A program made the translations under genes and the position numbers. Positions 34,201 to 47,100 of a stretch of DNA of 64,000 bases are shown one piece after another. Source of the stretch: Lytechinus pictus (lineage: Eukaryota > Echinodermata > Echinoidea > Temnopleuroida > Toxopneustidae); contig NW_026974141.1 of NCBI RefSeq assembly GCF_037042905.1, forward strand, positions 1,201,001 through 1,265,000, given 5' to 3'. The first letter of the stretch is position 1, and every line of letters begins with the position of its first letter. The notes beneath the pieces were generated by a model that worked only from the letters and a program-made list of their open reading frames with translations, searched no databases and had not been told where the DNA came from.

Positions 34201-37200
34201 ACAAACAAAACCTTTTCCACACCCCAAACAAAATATTCTTTCTTTTTGGATCTACTCAAACATATATTTTGCTAACCATGGAGATAGGAACCCCCCCCCC
34301 CCCCCCCCATCCCTGGCAGCAAGCACTCACATTCACACGCGGACATATACCATTGCACACTCGCATTCACACGCGGACATACCATTACATACTCACAGCA
34401 CCAGCAGACGCTTCACACCTGTTTGCATTCACTGCCTCATTCACCTTCAGTTCTTCCCATTTCTTTACATGCAAACTCAATTTGCCCGATTTTATAGCTA
34501 AGCATTTTTCTTCCTCCCTACGTTCCGCAATATATTTTTGTATTTTATGGCAGGAAGGAACCTGACCATTAGTTCTGGATTGGAAAATGGCATATTTGAT
34601 GAAAAAGATTATACAGTTTACACAATTATTTCTATTCGTACTTCCAGATAATCCCAAATGTATATCTCTCCAATCTAAATCTCTTAATTCAGACATACAG
34701 AAATATTTAATGAAAAATTCCCATAAAGGTTTTACCTTGGGACAATTTAGAAAAATATGAATGTATGATTCGGTTTCTCTGCCACAAAAAGAGCATAAAC
34801 TGTCTTTAACATACCCAAATCTCAATAACTGTTCTTTGGTATAAATCGCCCCGTGTAAAAGTAAGAACTGGAATTCTCTTTGTTTCCTAATCAAAGTTAT
34901 GCTCCTGGTTTGGGCAAGCCTATTACACATTTCAACATCTGTAAAATTCAAATTAATGTTTTTATCTTTCAATGTTAAATTATAAGTTTCCCGTAAATTT
35001 TCAACAAAACAACTATAAATCATTTTTGATTTAATCACCTCAAAAGTAGTTTCCAGCTTACTGATATTCAAATTAACATTGAAGTTCTCATCGTCAATCT
35101 TTATAAATTTAATAGAGCTATAGGCATTTTTCCAAGTAATTGGAATAGCATGTACTATATCAATAATGTGGAGCAGTTCATCTGCGGTTACCCCAAGATT
35201 TTGAAAATAAGCCACAGGTCTCACAACCCCGTTATCAAAAATATGATCTACAGTGTATATTCCTTTATTATAAAGATCAATATCAAAAATCATTTTACCT
35301 CTTACACATACATTCTTATTATTAAATATAATCGGGTTTACTTCCTCTTTTGTATATCTATATTTTCTCATATCTTGCCAAGCCTTCAGCATTTCAGAAT
35401 AAAATTGTGGCATTGTCTGTGTTAATTTGCAAATATCAAAATCGCATAGAAATAACAGTCTCCCACCGAGTGATCTAAAACAGAAATCAAAATACAATTT
35501 CCACCCAGCATTGCGTTCCCCGTATAATAGACGTTTCAGCCACATTAGACGTTGGGCCTTTATGAACAACTTAAAATTCATCATTCTTAACCCACCGTGT
35601 GAGTAATCCTGATACATAATGTTTCTCTTTATACGGTCTTTACCTGACCATAAAAACTCAAAAGTGATCCGTTCCACCTCAACGAACAACCACTTAGGAA
35701 CAACTAAAAGTGACGAGACGTAATTTAATTTTGATAATGCATAACTTTTCAACAATTGTATTTTACCCATTAGGGTTAGATCCCTTTGTTTCCACCATCC
35801 CAAAAGTCTTTTTATTTTGCTTAGTATCTCTTTGAAGTTTAGATCTTCTTTTATTATTACATTTAGAGAGAAATAAACGCCTAAGATTTTAATTTGCTGA
35901 ACCAAATTTCCAAATAGCGGAGTTTGAGGTCTGTCTTGATCTTTTCCCATCCAAAAAAAGTTTGTTTTCCCTTTGTTTATCTTCAGACCGCTCACTTTTT
36001 CGAATTCTTCCAAAAGATATTTAAGCCGTTTAACAGAATTGCTATTTTTAACAAACAGAGTGATATCATCGGCATACAGTATTTGCTTAATTTCATGAGA
36101 TCCAAACTGAATTCCTTCAACTAGAGCGTCTCTTCTTATTGCCAAAGCTAGTGTTTCTATACAGAGCAAAAACAGATAAGGAGAAATGGGGTCCCCCTGT
36201 CTTACCCCTCGTTTTATATCAAAATAACCAGTGGAATAACCTCCATTCATAATACAACTAGTTATATCTGTATATAAAACACGAACCCAAGAACAGAAAG
36301 ACTGGCCAAATCCAAATAATTTAAGAGTCTGAAAAAGAAAATCATGGGAAACAGAATCAAAAGCCTTTTCAAAGTCCACCGTAATCAAATATCCAATATT
36401 TCCAAAAGAGGACTGAAATAAAATATCATCGATTAATCTCACACCATCTCCAATGTTCCTATTTTCAACATACCCTATTTGATCAATATGAATTATCTCA
36501 TTCAGAACCTTTTTCAATCTTTTTGCTAGTACCTTTGATAAGATCTTGTAATCAACATTTAAAAGCGTGATTGGTCTATAGTTTTGAATGTATAAAGGGT
36601 TTTTGCCTTCCTTTTCTAATAGTGTAATCACTCCCTGCCTTTGTGAAGTTGCTAATAATCCCCTATTATACACTTCATTTAACACTTCCACCAAAAATCC
36701 CCCCAATAAATTCCAAAAGGTGTAATAAAATTCAACAGTAAAACCGTCGTTTCCAGGGGTTTTATTAAATTTCATTTCTTTCAAAACACTTAAACAATCC
36801 TGAATAGTAATTTTACCTTCACAAATATCTCGACTTTCTTTGGATAATTTAGGAATATCCTTCAGGAAAAAAGAGTTTTCATTTACAATCACTTCATTCA
36901 ATGAATATAATTTTTCGTAAAATGACTTTATCTTCTTCAATATTTCACTCCTATCTTTTATAGTCTGTTCACCTTGATCATATATTTCTTTTATTACACT
37001 TTTCCGTTTGTTTGATTTTAATAACTGTTCAAAATATTGTGTTTTTTGTTCTCCTTCCTCAAACCAAAAAGCTCTTGATCGGATTTTTACACCTTGTCGG
37101 CTATAATCAAACAATCTGTTCAATTTAGACTTTTTCTCCTCCATTTCATCAAGTATTTTCCTTGAAGGCTGAGTCGATAGGTGGATTTCCAAACTTCTTA

Positions 37201-40200
37201 TATCTTCCTCTAATTTTTCAATTTCATGTTTCCTAAGCTTTGCTTTTTTCTTTGTGTACTTATTAATAATCTCCCTCATTTTCATTTTTAAAAAATCCCA
37301 CAACAATAATTTATCTTCTATTTTCGGGAGCCATTCTTTTTTTAATTCAACTATTTTATCTTTGAATAAATTCACGAATTCCTGATCTGCGCACAGACTA
37401 TTGTTGAACTTCCAATATGAATTGCCTCAGTGTGGCTTGTCTACACTGCTTGTTAATTGAAGCAGAACGCCCGAATGATCTGGCGTGATTGATGTTACAA
37501 TATCACAACCATTAACTAAATGCTGAAAAGCAGAGGACCCGAACCAATAATCCAATCGACTTTGCATAATAGGACATTTTTGCCTGAATGTAAATTGTTT
37601 CTTTTCAGGATTCATCCTCCTCCATATATCTTCTAAACCGAATCTATCTAAAAATCCATCAAATTTCTTGTTAAATCTGTTTTTATAAAAGATTCTTGGA
37701 CCTAAATAATCCAAATCTCCATTCATTATTGTATTAAAATCTCCCCCAATAATTATCATTTCTTCAGAGCTGTAAAGCTTTGAAATACATTTATCTAGTT
37801 CCTCTAAAAATTCAATTTGCATCTTCTCCTTATCTCTTGTGGGGAAATAACAATTAACTAAAATTATTCTAGATTGTTGAAATTCAAACTTCATAACGAC
37901 GTATCTTCCATTTTCATCAAAAATAACATTATCCATTTTTATATTTAAATTTGGAGAAATGAGAACTGAAACACCTCTACTATGGTTCGTTCCATGACTA
38001 AACAATATAGGCCCATTCCACTCTAATTTCCACTTCTCTTCAACCTCTTCCGTACTATAGGTTTCCTGTAAAAACACAATATTACTCCCTTTATTTTTGC
38101 AAAATTCAAAAATGTTTTTTTCTTTTAGCCTTGTCTCTTAGACCTCTGACATTTAAAGTGAGTAAAGTAAAATATAACCTTCTATCCATACACTTTTACC
38201 CAATCCGAAAAATACAACAGAACCTGAATGAATGAAAGACATGAAAGACTACCCATGAAATGCAAACAGGCAACACAAAACACAATACAACCACGCCCTC
38301 TCATAGTATCACACTCCAAACACCTCCATTCATTCAACATCCAACATATCCAACACAATAATTCGCCAGTCATCCAACCACACTTCCCCATGCCATTAAC
38401 GTGGAGGTCATGCATATCTAATATGCCAACACCAAGTTAAGCCTAACCCAAACATATTATATCCAAAGAAACTCCCGTCTATTTCCAACATTAAATTCTA
38501 TAGGAACCAAATAATGCGTGAATAGGATGAATCCTTCTGCAAATCAAGGAATTGATTGTTTAACACTGCACCTGTCTGGTTTACCATAGAAAAGAAAATA
38601 CCTTTCCATTACTTTCTAAATTACCCCCCCCCCCCCATAAAACCAACTGCAATGAGACTTTTCCGATGTGCCTAAATTTGTTTCAGAATGAATATTCTCA
38701 TCTTTACTTCATGTACTATAACTCAAGCATAAAAAAGTGGGGGTTTGGATTTTTTCAAAGAAATCTCTTCTAGGTTTTACTCAGATGCAAACATGACATA
38801 AAAGAGAACGATCTACTAAATTATTCATCTTCATACTAAAATGAAAAAGGCTATACAGCTAGCTATCCGTCTAGCTGCAACTAGCTAGAACATCTCTTAC
38901 ATCATTGATGTAAGGATAATCAAACAACGAAAATCATGCACCATTTCCCTACAACTTTACATCTATATCTTTAAAGTGAGTGTATTATAATAATACCAAT
39001 TCATAAACCTTCCTTGTCAAAAACCACTGCGGTGGCAAAAATGATTGAAAACAAAACAACCCCCCCCCCAAAAAAAAAAAAAAAAAAAATAAGGGGGAAG
39101 CTTGTCCTAATAAATTCCATTATCAATTCCATGCTCCGAAAGTAAAGAGTAAGCAAGCTGTAAAGCTGAAACCTCGTATTTTTTAGTTTGATTAAGACGC
39201 ATAACTAATCAAATCGCATTCTTTTTTTTTCCATAAATATTTTCCAAAGCTTGATAGCCTTGCCTTGCCGGAGTTATGCATCAGAGCCCTAATCAGGGCA
39301 AAGAGAGATAAAAAGCTAAAAGGACCTACACACGTGAATGGTTAACTACACCTGCACTTTGCACGTAAAAAGCAATTACATTCCATACACAAAGGAAATG
39401 AATAAATAATGAAGGAATGATTTCTTATTCTCTGAGCATATACCTGTTTTCAATAATATCAACATTCCAGTCCTTTTTTTTCCTTGTTAATGAGGACTAA
39501 AGACCTATTTACTCTAATCAAATTCATTCAACATCCAACATATCCAAAGCAACAATTCGCCAGTCACCCAACCACACTTTCCCATGCCATTAACTTGGCG
39601 GTCATGCATAGCTAATATGCCAACACCAAGTTAATAACCCAAACATATTATATCCAAAGAACTCAAGTCTATTTCAAACATTAAATTCTATAGGAACCAA
39701 ATAATGCGTGAATAGGGTGGATCCTCCTGCAATTTGAGGAATAGACTGATAAACACTGCACCCGTCTGGTTTACCACTTCCTCTTCAATTCCAGTTTTAC
39801 CACAACTAAAAACTAGCACTGAAAATTAAGCACATTATATTTTTATTTGCCATTGTGGTACCAATTCATAAACCTTCCATTTAAAAAAAAACCACTGCGA
39901 TGACAAAAATAATTGAAAACAAAACATCCCCCCAAAAAAAATTAAGGGGGGATCCTGTCCTGATAAATTCCATTATCAATTCCATGCTCCAAAAATAAAG
40001 AGTAAGCAAGCTGTAAAGCTGAAACCTCGTATTATTTAGTTTGATTAAGACACATTACTAATCAAATCGCATTCCTTTTTTTCCACAAATATTTTCCAAA
40101 GACTGATAGCCTTGCCTTGCCGGAGTTATGCATCAGAGCCCTAATCAGGGCAAAAAGATATAAAAAGCTTGAAAGACCTAAACACGTGAATGGTTAACTA

Positions 40201-41118
40201 CACCTGCACTTTGCACGTAAAAAGCAATTACATTCCATACACAATAAAGGAAATGAATAAATAATGAAGGAATGATTTCTTGTTACTGCTCTAAGCATAT
40301 ACCTGTTATTCAATAATATCAACATTCCAGTCCTTTTTTTTTCTTGCTAAAGAGGACTAAAGACCTATTTACTCTAATCAAATCTGAATGACAATGCCCA
40401 ACCTTTACTTACTTCGTATTTGTTCGCAATGAAAAATCACCCTTATACATTTTTGTAACAGTACATAAACTGTAGCGTACAATAATAGGTATATCATTTG
40501 GATCACATTCTTCTCCCTTTTTTTTGTATATGCAATTTACATGATCTAAGCTCGCCACATCAATTCCATTCACGAAAAGAGAAATAAAATGAGATGCTGT
40601 TACCTAGTATTGCTTGGTGTATTGCCTACAATAGGCACCGAAATAACCCAGTGATGCAAATCTGACCTAGCCCGTTCAAGATTTCATGAATCAAAGTAGA
40701 GCCAAACTACTAAACAGGAAAAAAAAAAATGTGGCCCCACGACCCAACTATTACTGCCGAAATGTGATCGGAATGCCATTACTATTCAACCCTATCTTCA
40801 CACTTGTTCCAAGGCAACTGAAATTGTTATCCTACAGGGGCACTTGAAACCTCCGAGTTAGACAATAATTAAAGGATTCCAATCACAATCAAATCCATTT
40901 CCGAGTTTTGGTATTTTTTAATTCAAACATTGTAAAGTTGAGGGAACAACGCAAAAGCGATTAAATGCTTTAAAAAAAAAAAAAAATCTAAATAGTTAGA
41001 GACAAACATGAAAACAGCAACTGCACTTACTAAATTCATTGATAATTATCTGTCTCATCTTTGTTTCTTCAGCAGAAATTCGTGACCACAGGGGAAAGAG
41101 GAAAAAAAAAAGAAGAAG

Positions 41119-41159
<41 letters not shown>

Positions 41160-44100
41160 GGGGTTAATGTTCTTATTAATCTTGTCTTTACCATCAAAAG
41201 CTTAAAAATTCCATTTCACTTTCATTGGTGAATTCTTCGTTCATCCTTCTGTTTGTTTTGAGGATTTTGTTTTCCTTCTTTTTGAAAATACAAACCAGAC
41301 AGTGTTTTTCAACTCTGAAACAAAGCCCTGTACCTTTTACTACAGTTTTTTTTTCCTTTCCCCATAGTGGTAAAACATAATAAATAATCTTAAAAAAAAA
41401 ACAAAAAAAAAAACAGTTTACGCATTCCTCCATAATGTAAATGGATTAGAAGTCATATATTCTTCTATACCTGCTAACCTCATATCTGTTTAAAGTTTCT
41501 AACTTATAATTCAGTCTTCGGTTCTTTTTTTAATTATTATTTACATGTAAACCATGCTAATCCAATTCATGTCTACTCCTTATAGTGATTTTTCTTCTTT
41601 TAGTCAACAAAAATAAACTGTGTAAATATTATTACAGGCTAACAAAAGGACATTTGCATTTACTACTGTCCTTTTTTTTTTTTATATAAATAATAAATCA
41701 GAAATACAAGGCCCTGCAAGGTCTCGTATGACATCATGGCTTTTATCGGATTAAGACAAACAAATAAACAACCTTTTTTGGTTATCAATTTTAAGAATAT
41801 CATTATTAAATAGCTGAAGCAGGACCTGAACCTGAACTCAGCATGCACTGACACCCACCCTCATACACACACACCCACCCCCACCCACCCTCACCCCTAA
41901 ACGCCACACGCCCACACCCACCTTCTCCCATACCTCTCTTGAAATCACGGCCATGCACCTCGTTACAAGCAATCAACGCACACCCACATATACACCCACT
42001 CTCTCCCACACACGCACACACACACACCCACCCACACAATCTTCTAAAATGTATTTTACCACCAAAGAGAGGACTATCCTGGCTTATTTTCGTTTACAGA
42101 TTGTATATTTCTATACTGGTTTAAAATGACGAAGAATTAATTAGCATGGTTATCAGGAAAGGGGCGTCCTTAAATACCTGTCGGAGTAGTCGGACGTCCT
42201 CGGTTGATGGGTTAAAACACCAAAACACACCTACCATACAGTCAACATCCTCACACGTACCCTCTTCCTTTTTCGTTTCCTTTGAATTATATATACCCCC
42301 TCTCTCTCTCTCTCTCTCTCTCTTTCTTTATTTCTCTCACTCCTTCCCATCTCCCCTCTCTGCCCACATGTGTCTTTTTGTTAGGCCTATATAGCCGTTT
42401 GATCTCATATTCATCTGATATCATACTCAGAAAGAGGGAAAGTTTCTGTTCGATTGGAAGTGAATCATATAAACTCTTGTCAACAATAGTTTAATGTTAA
42501 AGAGGAATAAAACCTTTGGAACAGATGGGCTAGTGTAGAAGCAGAAAATCAAAGAATAAGATCAATGGAAGTAAGATAAAATTGGATTAATAATGAGAAT
42601 TTTATGAGCATTTGAATATTGCGATCACTAATGCTATGGAGATTTGTGATGTAACATGTGAACAACTTTCCCTTTGATGGACTACAGAATACCCCAAAAA
42701 TGTTTCTTTTTTACTCTTCCTTCTGGTGATGCAAACTCTTTATCCATGATGTATTCTTTGAAAATGCATGTATATTACATGTTCCCCTATAGAACGAATA
42801 CATGATCTACTGATGGATGTGATAAAAAAAGTTAGTTTAAGTGAAATATACAGTAAGGTAATGGGAAAGTTGTTCACATGTGATATCCCACATCTTTATC
42901 GCATTGCCAATAGGAGGATATACTTTAAAATAATCTAAACTTCAAATGCTCATAACTTTCTTATCATTAATTTTCTCAAACTTTCGTTGATCTGTTTCTT
43001 TGATTTTTTGTTTTTGCACAAGCTATCATGTTCCCTTTAATGTGTTAAGGTTTAGACATGTTAGATAACTGAGGCCACTGACGGATTTATAGAACACAAA
43101 TTTCACTCTTAATTCCCAATAACTCTGGCAAATTCACTCCCTAAAGAGTGATAATCTCTCGTTTTCTTCTTAAGAATTAGAGTATGTAAAATACATTCAA
43201 ACTCCAAGATCAGTTAGATAAACTTTAATTCACTTCAGTAACAAATGAAAATGAAGAGATGTGTACCGTCTATGCAACTGTTCAAATTTTCTTAAAAATG
43301 TTCTTTCAAAATAGGAAGGAGGCACTACTGGCATAAATTGGCACTATGGTCAATTTACCATGGTTGCCCCCCCCCCCTTTAATAGCTGTTTTTGAATGAA
43401 ATATAGAAGGTAATATCATTTTAGTAACGTTTTAGTTAAACCTGGGTTAACTTAGACCACACGTATATGGAGGCCAGTTGTCATCTCATTTACAAATTGA
43501 AAACTATTCTCATCATACAGGCAAAAGTTGTCCAAAAAATCATAAAAAGTAGAATAGGAAAACACAAAGAATTGTTGTGAATCAATATAATGGTACATTA
43601 TCTTTGTCAAGAATATGGGAGAAGTATTGTGAAACTCAGCATTCCTTAAAATCTTGTTTATAGACCAGGGTTAAACCTAGGTTTGATTATAAGAATACTA
43701 CCCAGAATGTCTAAAATCATTATTATATACCCGTACCCCTAATCCCATTTTTCTTCTCTAGATTTCTTGCCTTATCTTGGCTTCCTTGATTTACTACCAC
43801 TTCATCGCGATGTTTGCCTGGATGGCCATAGAGGGTGTACATCTTTATTTATTAACCTTTGTAGTATGGAACGCCGAGAAGCGAAAAATCAAGTGGTATA
43901 TGGCATGCGGATGGGGTAAGATCTTGTTTTCTAAAAGCTATATTTTTTGGGGCAAGCCCCTCCGTTTAATTTCAAAATGCAAAAATCATCGAAGGTAATT
44001 GTATTTCTGAATTGTGTTCCTTATATCATATAATTGTGTTATATGTGAATATATGTGACTCTGCTTTGTTTTGTTTTCATGTTATGTACAACTGTGTAAC

Positions 44101-47100
44101 GGAAATCAATAAATCAATTGTAAATCAAACGTATACATTCTATTTATTCCAACTTAAAATCTAATTTCCAACAAAAAAAATCAATGCAGAATCATGAAAT
44201 ATACATTCGATAGTGAAACTGAGAATATAATGCTTAATTTCCATATGAGGTCACATTGTGTAAGGTCTACATTGATTTTAACATCCCCAATTCGATTTCC
44301 AAGAGAGGGCGCTCTTGATTATCTACACTATAATGTAAATTAAATGTGTGTTTTATAACATTTTTTTTTCTATCTAGGCATACCATTTCTATTCGTCGCT
44401 ATGATGCTTGCCTACAACTTCATACGACATGAAAGATATGAACAAGGGATTGATTTCCAAAACTAGTGAGTATTGCAATACCCTTGAAATCGCTATTGCA
44501 GTTTTATAAGGAGATACATAGTTATTTTTCCTGCACATTTTCTAATGATGCGTTGAGGTCTAATGTTTTCCTAAAACTAAAAGTTTTAACTTTGTTACTT
44601 GTCATTAATGTTACTTTGAATTTCCATTATCACTTATCTCTTGGGCGACTTCGTTCCGATCCAATGACATTCAACATGAAATTCCTGAGCCTGGTTTATA
44701 ATAAAAAATTAAGTGCTCTATCAGGATGCTTGAAAACGTCGACCAAGAAAAGATAAGTCAAACAGGTTTATGTATTTTAATTATCTTATTTTTGTCAAAG
44801 ATAAGGGAAAATACAAGGGTCGGTGGAAAATGAAATACTTATATCCAATCTAAATTCATTTTTGTTTGAGGTTGAGGATGATTTAAGAACAATTACGACA
44901 AAATTGCTATTAGACGTCTTGACGAGATCCGGCAAACTTCTTCTTCTTTTTTTTTCGCCTTCTTCTTCTCCTTTGTGTACTTTTTCTTTTTCTTCTTCTA
45001 TCTGAAGAATTGTTTCAAAACACTAAATACAGCTACATAATTCGACTATGTATTGTTCTTATTTTAGATATAAACTGGTTTTCCAACGTGCCCGCAAATA
45101 ACCTTTATTAATCCCCTTTGATACAGTATATCGTTATAATGATGATGTATTAATGATGGTACTGATGTAATGATTGTGATGATGATGATGATGATGATGA
45201 TGGCAATGATGCTGCTGCTGCTGCTGATGATGATGATAAGGATGATCATGATGATCATAATGATAATGATGATCATGATCGTGATGATGATAATGATACC
45301 CCACCCTTCTAAGTCGTTTAATTTCTTGCTTTCCGACAGTTGTTTCCTGAGCATGGAAGACAGAAGTCTCCTCATGTTCGTCGTCCCAGTCGCTGTTGTG
45401 ATCGTTTTCAATATCTTCGTAACAATACGTGTTGTTTGTCAAATCGTCAAGATGTCGGACGGTCCCACAATGCAAGGCGACATTAAGAAAAGAGCTAAGT
45501 GAGTAGACCACGATAATTGCATGGTGAAGATAGGACACATGTTGGATTGTTCCCTTATTTTGATCTTGTCTCAAATTAACAAAATAAAAAGAGGTATATA
45601 TTTTATTTGGAATTCTGTGAAAATCAGTGAAGACGGTTGCTCTTTTCGCCAAACAAAACATGAATTCAGAACCTACAGAATGAAAATTGAATGAAACATA
45701 AGTGGAGTAAGGGGAAAAATTCTGGAAAAGACGTGAGCGACCGCATTATAATGACCTTCAAAACAAAAGTTTTGAAATTTACAAAAGTTCCAAAATTTAA
45801 TACATTATTATTGTCACTTTGTATTTGAAAATTCCACTCTATCTGTTTTGCATTGTATACAAATGAGGGAATATTTATACTCAGCAAAATACAAAGTGAT
45901 TGAGGTTTAGAATTGTATGTTTTAAGTAAGATTAAATACCTACCTGAGTTGAGTTCAAAATCAAGACCTACGAAAAGAAGTTCATTGGTTTGCCTTTTCA
46001 AACGATAGCACTATATATTTTTTCACCAACAGATACGGCGTGAAGGCCATGATTGTTCTTCTTCCAATAATGGGATTGACCTGGGTCGTAGGCTTCTTAG
46101 CGGTCAATAGGGCAAAGGTCATCTTTCTGTACGCCTTCATCGTTCTCAATTGTCTGCAGGGCGTCTTCATATTCTTCATTCATTTCTTCAGAAACACGGA
46201 GGTAATTGCATCGATATGAAAAAAATTGGAAAGAGCAATAATGCGTTCTTTTGGGGCAAAGGTCAAGCGCGCACAAAATTCCATACTCTTCTTTCTCATG
46301 CGCATGCGTACACGTGTTGTTTCGTACGTTTTGTTATGTCCCATTATTATGTTTATTGTATCATGGAGTACTTTTCCTGTAGCTTCAGTGTCGTGTGTGC
46401 GGCAGCATGCACTAAAATCTATCCAGTTCTTGTCTCGCGTACATAGGAGAGTGAGATTAAAGGCGCCGCTTTTCCGACGGCGACGGCGGTGTCGACATCA
46501 AATCTTAAACGGAAGATTGAATCTTTGAAATGACATCATAACTTATAAAAGTATATGAATCCTAGTTCATGAAAATTGGACTTAAGGTTAATCAAGTATT
46601 ACTAAATATCTTGCCTCAGTTTCAGGTCACATGACCAAGGTCAAAAGGTCATTTAGGGTCAATGAACTTTGGCCATGTTGGGGGTATTAGTTGAATTTCC
46701 ATCGTAACTTTGACAGTTTATGGAGCTAGTTCATAAAACTTTGACATAAGAGTACTCAAGTATCACTAAACCATATGTCAACATCCTGTGAAAGTTTCGA
46801 TCAGATCACATGAACAAGGTCAAAGGTCATTTAGGGTCAATCCGGCTCTAGCGCATGCCAATTTTCGCGGCAATCGCGCAATCAGCGGCCGAGATCTGAA
46901 GGGGGGGTCAAATTGACCCCCCCCCCCCCCCGTATATCCTGGTCTGAAAAAGCCCAGTTGAAATAGGGTTAAGGCCCCCTTTTTACGCCTTGCCAACAGT
47001 TCCCAAGTTTATAAGTATCTCAATCATCCCTTTTCATTGACCACCCGTTCTACCCGTTCCTTTAAACCCCCAATTCAGGCGTCAGTTCGCGAAGACTCCC

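Larger units (their letters stand above)
33732..40385 (-). mobile_element. L1/Tx1-like non-LTR retrotransposon in the TM2-TM3 intron
   Basis: The element is antisense to the receptor gene. Its 3' end is marked by a T run at 33733-33745 (poly(A) on the minus strand). A 3' untranslated stretch of about 650 bp and ORF2 (34385-38189) precede that tail. Upstream of ORF2 lies a non-coding region with two long direct copies (38329-39520 and 39523-40383). No ORF1 could be seen. The 5' boundary is not resolved and no target duplication was found. It accounts for most of the 10.1-kb intron. Confidence 0.85.

Noticed and set aside
34385-37375. 996-residue minus-strand ORF as a possible host gene
   Set aside because: It is the reverse transcriptase half of a LINE ORF2 with a YADD box and an upstream endonuclease.
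38329-40383. Direct repeats as a CRISPR-like or satellite array
   Set aside because: Only two copies, each near 1 kb, within a LINE 5' region of an animal genome.
44466-44756. 96-residue ORF continuing from exon N
   Set aside because: It starts at the GT donor of exon N; exon O supplies the expected loop-2 Cys and TM5 in phase.
45134-45661. Minus-strand ORF rich in His/Tyr over the TM5 exon
   Set aside because: It is the antisense shadow of exon O and of a GAT repeat.
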